From Bacteroidota bacterium (lineage in GTDB: Bacteria; Bacteroidota; Bacteroidia; Chitinophagales; Chitinophagaceae), in the NCBI GenBank assembly GCA_029778965.1, contig JAKPBL010000143.1, positions 1 through 8,581 on the forward strand: 8,581 nucleotides of DNA. The letters run 5' to 3'. Every line of letters starts with the position of its first letter. The first letter of the stretch is position 1. Positions 1 to 5,860 of the stretch are shown in pieces. The notes beneath the pieces are model-generated. The model did not search any database. It was not told the origin of the DNA and was given only the letters and a program-made list of their open reading frames with translations. Position numbers and translations under genes: made by a program.

Positions 1-114
1 CAGGCGAAATGGCTGCTGCTTCAAACGGGTGCAACTAACGGCATCGCACAGGCACTTTATGAGAAAAACGGGTGGATGCGCGAGTATGACTTGTTCTATA
101 CAAAAACGCTTTGA
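1..114 (+). CDS. GNAT-family N-acetyltransferase, C-terminal end only (partial)
   Basis: Frame 1 is open from the left edge to a TGA at 112-114, giving the last 37 residues of a protein. The visible tail has the pattern typical of the end of GNAT acetyltransferases: a conserved Asn-Gly-x-Ala (N13, A16) followed by Ala-Leu-Tyr-Glu-Lys-Asn-Gly-Trp (residues 18-25) and a closing strand ending Phe-Tyr-Thr-Lys. In this family that segment is motif B plus the last beta strand, with the Tyr near acetyl-CoA. The substrate cannot be read from this fragment, and the acetyl-CoA binding P-loop lies outside the window. The assignment rests on one short motif and is fairly secure at family level only. The 252 bp that follow contain no gene. 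Confidence 0.72.
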   Translation, partial: QAKWLLLQTGATNGIAQALYEKNGWMREYDLFYTKTL

Positions 115-319
115 GTTGCGTGATTGACACAGGCAGCGCGTGGTACGATTGCCTCCGGCTTTGAAAAACAATCGGTGTTTTCACGGTATTTTATTTCAGC
201 AAAGTTTTATTGATTTGTTGCGCTTGGAAACAGGCCGTTGCGTCCACAATGGCCGGAGCAGCGGGCGTCATGCCGGTCGGAGATTTCTGCCCCAGTTGGG
301 ACAATTCACAAAATGAGAA

Positions 320-344
320 AAAATTTCACGAAAGGTGAATATTT
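320..344. promoter_or_regulatory. Inverted repeat, candidate HigA operator
   Basis: Two 10-bp half-sites (320-329 and 335-344) match as an inverted repeat at 8 of 10 positions, with a perfect core TTCAC-N5-GTGAA at 325-339. The repeat sits 23-47 bp ahead of the higB ATG and would cover the -33 region of the possible promoter whose -7 element is at 358-365. HigA-type antitoxins, alone or with HigB, usually bind such palindromes and repress their own operon. Binding here is inferred from position and symmetry. Confidence 0.5.
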
Positions 345-365
345 CTGGAAAAAGTAGTATCTTTG
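335..365 (+). promoter_or_regulatory. Possible Bacteroidota-type promoter for higBA
   Basis: TATCTTTG at 358-365 matches the Bacteroidota -7 consensus TAnnTTTG fully. The -33 element is weak: GTG at 335-337, two of three bases of TTG, with a 20-bp spacer. If used, it would start transcription only a few bases after 365. That places the start at or just past the higB ATG at 367, so this promoter is in tension with the chosen higB start. No better promoter was seen further upstream in 115-334. Confidence 0.4.
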
Positions 366-366
366 T

Positions 367-699
367 ATGAGAGTTCATTTGATTAAAGAGGCAACCATGA
401 GGAGTTTTGCCCTGGTAAATGCCGGTAGCAAAAGCCCCTTTGAAGAATGGTTAACAAAGGTAAAACGGGCAGATTGGCAGAAGCCCGGCGACATAAAAGC
501 AACTTTCCCGTCGGCCGATTTGCTGGGAAACGGTTGTTGTCGGGTGGTGTTTGATATCGGGGGCAACAACTTTAGGATGATTTGTAAATATGCGTTTGCA
601 GGTGCTACGGTAAGGTTATATGTGTGCTGGGTTGGTACACATGCCGCTTACGATAAGCTTTGCAAGCGTGGAGAGCAATATTTCGTGTTTGACTATTAA
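367..699 (+). CDS. higB: HigB-family toxin, predicted mRNA interferase
   Basis: This 110-residue protein matches the HigB-type toxin family (RelE-like fold), whose members cleave mRNA, usually on the ribosome, when not held by HigA. Visible family features are an N-terminal strand Arg-Val-His-Leu-Ile (2-6), Trp37 with Lys-Pro (39-40), the block Ala-Asp-Leu-Leu-Gly-Asn-Gly (50-56), the strand Arg-Val-Val-Phe-Asp-Ile-Gly-Gly-Asn-Asn (59-68) with Arg70 and Lys74, and Gly-Thr-His-Ala-Ala-Tyr-Asp (90-96). The length is normal. The ATG at 367 is chosen because the first strand is conserved in the family. A second in-frame ATG at 397 has a purine-rich AAAGAGG 6 bp ahead but would remove that strand. 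higA starts 12 bp after the stop, so the two genes form one operon. The gene is AT-richer than the genes to its right, which fits a mobile toxin-antitoxin module. Confidence 0.9.
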   Translation: MRVHLIKEATMRSFALVNAGSKSPFEEWLTKVKRADWQKPGDIKATFPSADLLGNGCCRVVFDIGGNNFRMICKYAFAGATVRLYVCWVGTHAAYDKLCKRGEQYFVFDY

Positions 700-711
700 A
701 AACAGCTATAT

Positions 712-1182
712 ATGGAAGCGTTAAAATATACTGTCATTAAAACAGAAAAGCAATACAATTCTTATTGCCGTATTCTTCATGACCTTGATTTTTCCAATAA
801 GCGGAAAACCAAAAGCATGATGGATGAAATAGAGTTGCTGACCGTGCTGATTGAGAAATATGACGCCGAGCACAATGTATTTAATACGCTTGATCCTGTA
901 GCGCTATTGTTGTCGTTTATGAAAGAGCACCAGTTAAAATCTATTGAGCTGGCGGCTAAACTGGATGTAAGTCCCGGGCTGATTTCTGACATCACCCATT
1001 ATAAGAAAGGATTTTCCAAAGAAATAATCCGCAAACTGGCAGCGCTATTCAAAGTATCGCAGGAGGCGTTTAACCGTCCCTACGAAATGCGTGCGGCGCC
1101 TGCCAATATCAAAACCAGCCCTTCTTCCGGAAAACCCACAACATATAAACCGGTATCAGCAGCATCGCGCCTACTGCAATAA
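712..1182 (+). CDS. higA: HigA-family antitoxin with helix-turn-helix domain
   Basis: This 156-residue protein is the partner of the upstream HigB-like toxin. Residues 1-60 form an acidic helical N-terminal region typical of the longer Bacteroidota HigA proteins. Residues about 62-118 are a Cro/C1-type (XRE) helix-turn-helix, with Ile-Glu-Leu-Ala-Ala-Lys-Leu-Asp-Val-Ser (78-87), then Leu-Ile-Ser-Asp-Ile (90-94) and Lys-Lys-Gly-Phe-Ser-Lys-Glu (98-104). The characteristic Ser-Gln-Glu-Ala-Phe-Asn-Arg-Pro-Tyr ends the domain at 116-124. In this family HigA neutralises the toxin and represses the operon; the palindrome at 320-344 is its likely site. The last 24 or so residues (from about 133) are Ser/Pro/Lys-rich with no recognisable fold. 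They are encoded antisense to the 3' end of the convergent corA gene, an overlap of 74 bp. That tail may be an accidental extension after an ancestral stop was lost. Confidence 0.9.
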   Translation: MEALKYTVIKTEKQYNSYCRILHDLDFSNKRKTKSMMDEIELLTVLIEKYDAEHNVFNTLDPVALLLSFMKEHQLKSIELAAKLDVSPGLISDITHYKKGFSKEIIRKLAALFKVSQEAFNRPYEMRAAPANIKTSPSSGKPTTYKPVSAASRLLQ

Positions 1183-2239
1183 AAAACCCGTAATCGTTGT
1201 GCAGGTAAGGTATCTTGTCAAAGTTCATTCCGAAGATGCCGCCGATCACCGTGGCCGGCGCCATCAGGCAGGTCACGATGGCCATTACTTTCATTACCTC
1301 GTTCATTTTCAGGTTCACGTTGTTGATATACAGGTCCTGCATGTTCACCATGATATCGCGGTAGTTCTCGCTGAGGTCATAAGCCTGCATGATATGGTCG
1401 TGGATGTCTTTGAAATACTTGGTGGTGCGATCGTCGAGCAGGTCGCTTTCGCTGCGAATGATCCCTGCCACCAGGTCGCGGACCGGTGCAATGTTCCGCT
1501 TTAGCACGATTTGTTCCTTTCGCAGTGTGCTGATCCGCGCCAGCGACCGGTTATTGCTGCCCCTGATCACCTGCTCTTCCAGTTCCTCGATCCGCTCACC
1601 CAGCTTCTCCATCACCAGGAAATAATTATCGACGATCAGGTCAAGCATGGTATAGCAGAGATAATCGGCCGTACGCTGCCTGATCTTGGAGTTTTGCATC
1701 CGCAGCCGGTCGCGCAGCGGGTTGAACACGTCGCGCGAAGGGTCTTCCTGGAAGCTGATCACGAAATCCCTGCCCAGCACAATACTGATCTGCTCCTGCT
1801 CTACCGTGCCTTGCCGGTCGTTAAAATAAAGCATGTTCAGCAGGCAGAACAGAACGCCTTCCACCTCATCCATTTTGGGGCGCTGGCCCATGCTGAGGAT
1901 GTCTTCGATCAGCAGCGGGTGCACCTGGTAATGATTACAGATGGCTTCCACATCGGCCTTGCGCAGCCCGTCGACATTGATCCAGCTTATCCGGCTGCCC
2001 TGGTGAAAATGGAAACAGTCCTGCACCCGGTCGAAGCTGTATTCATCAAGCGATTGCGGATCGTAGTCGAAAACATGTATCCTGACCTCACTGGCCTCTT
2101 CGCGAACCGGCGCAACAGTGGGGTTCACGCTCAGGATCTCTTTGGTTCGGCCCGCGCCGAAAAGGGCGTCGAGCCCCAGGTAGCGGAAATATCGTTGGCC
2201 GGGCTTCCTGATCGTTTCATCGATGGCTTTGCGCAACAT
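1109..2239 (-). CDS. corA: CorA-family magnesium (or cobalt) channel
   Basis: This 376-residue protein is a CorA-type pentameric inner-membrane channel for Mg2+. Its order of blocks parallels the Thermotoga maritima CorA: a cytoplasmic alpha/beta domain with Ser-Trp-Ile-Asn-Val-Asp-Gly-Leu and His-Pro-Leu-Leu-Ile-Glu-Asp-Ile-Leu followed by Gln-Arg-Pro-Lys, a long stalk helix rich in Arg and Glu, then two C-terminal membrane helices (about 314-336 and 350-370). The signature Gly-Met-Asn selectivity motif is at 337-339, and the protein ends in the usual Lys-Lys-Gly-Trp-Phe. Pore-lining Asn313, Met316 and Met319 are in the expected places; the residue equivalent to the T. maritima gate Met302 appears to be Ala327. 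The ATG at 2237-2239 has no Shine-Dalgarno sequence, and the family-like N-terminal domain begins soon after it. It is divergent from the LysE-type gene across 64 bp and overlaps higA tail to tail. Confidence 0.93.
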   Translation of the reverse strand: MLRKAIDETIRKPGQRYFRYLGLDALFGAGRTKEILSVNPTVAPVREEASEVRIHVFDYDPQSLDEYSFDRVQDCFHFHQGSRISWINVDGLRKADVEAICNHYQVHPLLIEDILSMGQRPKMDEVEGVLFCLLNMLYFNDRQGTVEQEQISIVLGRDFVISFQEDPSRDVFNPLRDRLRMQNSKIRQRTADYLCYTMLDLIVDNYFLVMEKLGERIEELEEQVIRGSNNRSLARISTLRKEQIVLKRNIAPVRDLVAGIIRSESDLLDDRTTKYFKDIHDHIMQAYDLSENYRDIMVNMQDLYINNVNLKMNEVMKVMAIVTCLMAPATVIGGIFGMNFDKIPYLHNDYGFFIAVGAMLLIPVYMLWVFRKKGWF

Positions 2240-2303
2240 GCCATGAAATTAATTGAAATCTGTGATGCGCTGTTAATCATTATTTTTACGCTGCGGTAAA
2301 CGT
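2240..2303. promoter_or_regulatory. Divergent corA / lysE-type intergenic region with weak promoter elements
   Basis: The 64 bp between the two divergent starts must hold at least parts of two promoters. On the minus strand TACGTTTA (2304 down to 2297) differs from TAnnTTTG at the last base and has only a TTT-like -33 element. On the plus strand TATTTTTA (2281-2288) also differs at the last base, and its nearest TTG is about 25 bp away, outside the normal spacing. A short inverted repeat TTTAC-N6-GTAAA at 2285-2300 overlaps both. None of these is strong by itself. Confidence 0.28.
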
Positions 2304-2939
2304 ATGACAGAAGCATTATTGAAAGGACTGGCCCTGGGAAGCATCCTCGCCTTATCGGTGGGCCCCGTTATCTTTACCATCATTAAACAAAGCCTTAACA
2401 ATGGCCGGGAAGGCGGACTCAGCTTCGTAGCCGGTGTGTGGGTAAGCGATATCATTCTCGTGGTGCTGAGCAATGCCTTTTCCGAATGGGTAAAGGCCCT
2501 GCTGCAATACCAGCGCACCATCGGCTATGTCGGCAGCGTTTTTCTTATTTGTATGGGCATCTATTACCTCTTCCTGAAAAAGGTAAAGCTCGCGGCCGAC
2601 AACCTTGCAGATGCAACGTTCAGCAAAACCGACGTGGCGAAAATCTTCAGCAGCGGCTTCCTGATCAATACCCTCAATCCCAGCGTCATTCTTTTCTGGC
2701 TTATCAACGCCACTGCCTTTTCAGCTACCCACAACCTGACCGATCGTATCATTATCTTCAGCACCTGCATCCTCGTGAATATCCTGGCCGATATAGCAAA
2801 AGTGCTGATGGCCGGCAAGCTGCGCCGCAAACTGACCTTGCACAACCTGTCGGTCGTTAACAAAATATCGGGACTAATCCTCATCGGCTTCGGATTCGCG
2901 CTGTTTTGGGGTGTGGCCTTTTTAGGAAATAAAGTGTGA
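2304..2939 (+). CDS. LysE/RhtB-family amino-acid exporter
   Basis: This 211-residue inner-membrane protein has the size and six-helix layout of the LysE/RhtB family, which exports amino acids such as lysine, arginine, threonine or homoserine using the proton gradient. Helices lie at about 8-28, 38-58, 74-92, 118-138, 148-168 and 187-206. The first-helix signature is Ser-Val-Gly-Pro (18-21), followed by Lys-Gln-Ser-Leu-Asn-Asn-Gly-Arg-Glu-Gly-Gly (28-38) and Ala-Gly-Val-Trp-Val-Ser-Asp (43-49). The second signature, Gly-Phe-Leu-Ile-Asn-Thr-Leu-Asn-Pro (118-126), precedes helix 4. The substrate cannot be told from sequence. The next gene starts 3 bp after the TGA, so the two are almost certainly co-transcribed, possibly with mtgA. 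The ATG at 2304 has no clear ribosome binding site, as is usual here. Confidence 0.9.
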   Translation: MTEALLKGLALGSILALSVGPVIFTIIKQSLNNGREGGLSFVAGVWVSDIILVVLSNAFSEWVKALLQYQRTIGYVGSVFLICMGIYYLFLKKVKLAADNLADATFSKTDVAKIFSSGFLINTLNPSVILFWLINATAFSATHNLTDRIIIFSTCILVNILADIAKVLMAGKLRRKLTLHNLSVVNKISGLILIGFGFALFWGVAFLGNKV

Positions 2940-2942
2940 CCC

Positions 2943-3506
2943 ATGAAAAACGGGCTGATCATATTGCTGCTCCTGTGCAGCGCCTCAGCAGGTGCGCAGA
3001 TCGTTATGGGCGATTACCTGCTCATGAAAAAACCCAATGGCCGGCACGCGGGCACCTATTTTAAAGGCAGTCCGATCTCGTTCAAATTACAGAATGGCAT
3101 CGGTATCGAAGGCTGGATAGAAGATATCCGCGACGACTCGGTATTCGTGCGGCAATGGAATATCCAGACCTTTATGACCAGCCTGGGCACTACCCGGGTC
3201 GATACCGTCGGTTATTATGTTCACAAACTGCGGTACACCGATATCTTCAGCATCGTTCCCAAACGAAAAACAGGGTTCGCGTATGTGAAAAACGGGGCTA
3301 TTTTCATGATCGGCGGACTGGGTTATGCGGCGCTCAACGTCATCAATGGCGCTTACTTCAATGAACCCGTTACCAGTGGGAAAAACCTCCGGTCACTTGG
3401 CATTGCGCTTGGCGTAGCGGGCGGGGGATTTGTGCTGAACCGTATTCACCGGAAAAAAATACGGGAAGGGAAAGAATATATAATACAGTATATGAAGATG
3501 CGCTAG
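2943..3506 (+). CDS. Exported or membrane protein of unknown function
   Basis: I do not recognise this 187-residue protein. Residues 1-19 form a clear Sec-type signal peptide: Met-Lys-Asn start, a Leu/Ile-rich core and a small-residue Ser-Ala-Gly-Ala-Gln end, with probable cleavage before or near Gln19. Residues 40-105 look like beta structure: Pro-Ile-Ser-Phe-Lys-Leu, Gly-Ile-Glu-Gly-Trp-Ile-Glu-Asp-Ile-Arg-Asp-Asp-Ser-Val-Phe-Val, then Leu-Arg-Tyr-Thr-Asp-Ile. This resembles a small barrel or SH3-like fold, but only by eye. Two Gly-rich hydrophobic stretches follow at about 117-134 and 150-167, either membrane helices or a glycine-zipper-like hairpin. A basic tail with Arg-Lys-Lys-Ile-Arg closes the protein. 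It starts 3 bp after the LysE-type gene and is followed 31 bp later by mtgA. That suggests an envelope role, which is inference from position. Confidence 0.8.
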   Translation: MKNGLIILLLLCSASAGAQIVMGDYLLMKKPNGRHAGTYFKGSPISFKLQNGIGIEGWIEDIRDDSVFVRQWNIQTFMTSLGTTRVDTVGYYVHKLRYTDIFSIVPKRKTGFAYVKNGAIFMIGGLGYAALNVINGAYFNEPVTSGKNLRSLGIALGVAGGGFVLNRIHRKKIREGKEYIIQYMKMR

Positions 3507-3537
3507 GCCGGCAATTCGTTTAAATTGCAACCCGATC

Positions 3538-4236
3538 ATGAAAACCAAAGGCCTCGTTCCCCGCATCTGGCGATTTTGCAAAAAGCTGCTCCTGGTAATG
3601 TTCATCGCGCAATTTGTATATATCATTTTGCTGAAATGGATAGATCCACCCGTTACGCTGACCCAGCTCGGCGCCCTCTTCGGCGGTTACGGGCTGAAGC
3701 GCGATTATGTGAGCCGGGACGAAACAGCCCGTAACATGCGGCTGGCGGTCATTGCTTCGGAAGACCAGTTGTTCGCCGATCACAGCGGGTTCGACTGGAA
3801 GAGCATCGAAAAAGCGATGGAATACAACCGGCGGAAACCGGGCCGTGTTCACGGCGCCAGCACCATCAGCCAGCAAACCGCCAAGAACGTATTTCTCTGG
3901 CAGGGCCGGAGTTGGCTACGCAAAGGCCTTGAAAGCTATTTCACGTTTATGATCGAAAAGATCTGGGGCAAAAAAAGGATTCTTGATGTGTACCTGAACG
4001 TAATCGAAACGGGACCGGGAATTTTTGGTGCTGAAGCGGCAGCGCGGCACTATTTCAAAAAACCCGTTGCGAAACTGAGCCGCGCCGAAGCGGCGCGCCT
4101 GGCCGCCTGTTTGCCCAATCCGAAAAAGCTCATCGCCGTGCCTGCAGGTCGCTATGTCAGCAGCCGCTCTTTCCAGATACAACGGCAAATGAACAACCTC
4201 GACAACGACCCTGATATCAGCAAGATCATCGACTGA
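3538..4236 (+). CDS. mtgA: Monofunctional peptidoglycan glycosyltransferase
   Basis: This 232-residue protein is a GT51 enzyme that polymerises lipid II into glycan strands at the outer face of the inner membrane, without a transpeptidase domain. One membrane helix lies at about 17-35, after a basic N-terminus. The GT51 motifs are all present in order: Ser-Glu-Asp-Gln (74-77) with catalytic Glu75, Gly-Ala-Ser-Thr-Ile-Ser-Gln-Gln (106-113) with Lys116 and Asn117, and Tyr-Leu-Asn-Val-Ile-Glu (152-157) with the second Glu157. Next come Gly-Ile-Phe-Gly-Ala-Glu-Ala-Ala-Ala-Arg-His-Tyr-Phe (161-173), and finally Glu-Ala-Ala-Arg-Leu-Ala-Ala-Cys-Leu-Pro-Asn-Pro (184-195). Length fits MtgA. A weak inverted repeat GCAATT-N6-AATTGC lies at 3511-3528, before the ATG. 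The stop overlaps the convergent glycosyltransferase gene by 11 bp. It is probably the third gene of the lysE-type operon. Confidence 0.95.
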   Translation: MKTKGLVPRIWRFCKKLLLVMFIAQFVYIILLKWIDPPVTLTQLGALFGGYGLKRDYVSRDETARNMRLAVIASEDQLFADHSGFDWKSIEKAMEYNRRKPGRVHGASTISQQTAKNVFLWQGRSWLRKGLESYFTFMIEKIWGKKRILDVYLNVIETGPGIFGAEAAARHYFKKPVAKLSRAEAARLAACLPNPKKLIAVPAGRYVSSRSFQIQRQMNNLDNDPDISKIID

Positions 4237-5860
4237 TCTCCAGCACCAGGGTAGGACTGTTCTGGCTGTACAGATCCGCAACACTGGTGCCGATACCCAG
4301 CTTTGCCCGATACGTTCCCGGCGCTGCGGCAATCGTTATTTCGGCCTCATAGTGCCCGGCAGCCAGCGGCTGCAGACGAAGCGGAATGCGCTGCAGCAGG
4401 CTGTCGTCGTTGTACACATCGAGCACGCAATGATGCTGCAGCAGGCGCTCATCGCTCGAAAGCGCTATGGTTTGTCTTTTTCCCGAAACAAAGCGAAGCG
4501 GCGATGCCAGCGGCTGCAGCCTGATGCCCGACCATGATTGAAAAGAGGGGATGCCGGTTCCCCGGAAGATTCCTTTGGGCGTAAAAATGCTGTCGGCCCC
4601 TTCACGGCGGGAAGAGGTTTCTACCAGGTACACGGTACGGTTCATGAACTGCGCTTCGAGCGAAGAAAAATTATACAGGTTGCGCCGGTAAGCGGTCGTG
4701 TTCAGGCCGAAGGCCGTATCACCCGCATAAAACCAGTATTTCGACGGGTATTGGTAGCTGTTGGTGAATACCACCGGCCTGCCTGCAGCCTTCTCTTTAA
4801 TGGCTGTAGCCCAGCCGGGGTTATTGTGCATCTCGTCGCGAAAGGTTTCGTTGAGCGAGGGTATATCAACAGCCATGTATAACCGGAGAATGAATATAAG
4901 CGCCAGCACCGGCAGGCAGAGGCGGTACACCCACACCGAAAAGCGGTCGCGCGGCGACAACCAGCGGTGGGCCAGCACCAGCAGCGGCACCAGCACGGGC
5001 GCCGTCCAGTTGGCCTCTACCCGCCCTTTGACGGTGCTGAGGGCAAAGAAAACAATAATGCCGAGGCTACTGTATTTCAGGGCGCGCCCAAAGCGGTCGG
5101 GGGTCTTTTCTTTAATAATGGCATAATACAGCAGCCAGCCGATCAGCGGCCCGGCAAACAGCAATTGCCCGCCCAGGTATTCCATGGTGAAGGCCAGCCG
5201 ATACTGCGGTGCATTTCTTTCCCGCAGGTGGTACCATACCGACGGGAAATCGTGCTGGTACTGCCACCACAGGTGCGGCAGGAACAGCAACAGGCCGGTG
5301 CCGACCGCCAGCCAGGCCTTGCCCTGCAGCGCCAGCCGCGGATAACTCAGCACAGTAAAAAAAATGATGAGTATGCCATGGTATTTGCTGTAAAGCAGCA
5401 GTGCCATTACGAGGCCCAGCCATAATGCCGAAACCAGGCTGTTCTTTTCGAGGAATTGCTTGTACTGCCAGAAGAACAGGGCGGTGAAAAAGGTAAGCGG
5501 TATGTCGGGCACCGCCAGCACACCGCCGATCTGCAGCACCGCCATAGAAGCGGCCAGGGCCATGAACAGCCGGTCGTCTTTAACAAAAAGCATTTTATGG
5601 ATCAGCCACAGGGTAATGCCGTTCAGGATCACCATAAAAAGCCGCACGCCCAGCTCGTTGGGAAAGATGGCGTATCCCAGTTTGACCAGGAAGGCGATCA
5701 TCGGCGGATGATCAAAATAACCCCAGTCGAGCTGGCGGGAATAGACCCAATAATAGGCCTCATCGTCGAGCAGTTGAGTGCTGTATGCCTGGAACAGATT
5801 CAGTGTTATCCAGGCTATAAAAAACCAGCGCAGCGGGTTTTTTTTGATAGCCGCAATCAT
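4226..5860 (-). CDS. GT39-type membrane glycosyltransferase (ArnT/PMT-like)
   Basis: With the ATG at 5858-5860 this is a 544-residue polytopic enzyme of the GT-C superfamily, which moves a sugar from a polyprenyl-phosphate donor onto lipid, glycan or protein at the outer face of the inner membrane. After the first helix come the acidic loop Leu-Leu-Asp-Asp-Glu-Ala-Tyr-Tyr-Trp (30-38) and Trp-Gly-Tyr-Phe-Asp-His-Pro-Pro (46-53), hallmarks of this family. A second conserved Asp sits in Val-Pro-Asp-Ile-Pro-Leu (117-122) and Ser-Lys-Tyr-His-Gly at 158-162. Roughly nine to ten helices end near 330, and residues about 332-544 are a soluble domain outside the membrane. The start is chosen because the frame upstream is used by the kinase gene and because ATG overlaps its TGA as ATGA, which implies translational coupling. 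Acceptor and sugar are unknown. Confidence 0.88.
   Translation of the reverse strand: MIAAIKKNPLRWFFIAWITLNLFQAYSTQLLDDEAYYWVYSRQLDWGYFDHPPMIAFLVKLGYAIFPNELGVRLFMVILNGITLWLIHKMLFVKDDRLFMALAASMAVLQIGGVLAVPDIPLTFFTALFFWQYKQFLEKNSLVSALWLGLVMALLLYSKYHGILIIFFTVLSYPRLALQGKAWLAVGTGLLLFLPHLWWQYQHDFPSVWYHLRERNAPQYRLAFTMEYLGGQLLFAGPLIGWLLYYAIIKEKTPDRFGRALKYSSLGIIVFFALSTVKGRVEANWTAPVLVPLLVLAHRWLSPRDRFSVWVYRLCLPVLALIFILRLYMAVDIPSLNETFRDEMHNNPGWATAIKEKAAGRPVVFTNSYQYPSKYWFYAGDTAFGLNTTAYRRNLYNFSSLEAQFMNRTVYLVETSSRREGADSIFTPKGIFRGTGIPSFQSWSGIRLQPLASPLRFVSGKRQTIALSSDERLLQHHCVLDVYNDDSLLQRIPLRLQPLAAGHYEAEITIAAAPGTYRAKLGIGTSVADLYSQNSPTLVLEISR

Noticed and set aside
146..181. CGATTG / CAATCG inverted repeat followed by a few T, after the acetyltransferase stop
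   Set aside because: Only 6 bp of stem with a 17-base loop and a broken T run. It is too weak to call a terminator.
249..338. Small open frame of 29 codons in the gap before higB
   Set aside because: No recognisable sequence, no ribosome binding site, and it runs through the inverted repeat at 320-344. It is probably chance.
1511..2299. 262-codon open frame antisense to corA
   Set aside because: corA is certain from family motifs; the antisense frame resembles nothing and is a product of GC-rich codon use.
3511..3528. GCAATT-N6-AATTGC inverted repeat before mtgA
   Set aside because: A 6-bp AT-rich stem without a following T run. It could be chance, and no promoter of good quality is attached.
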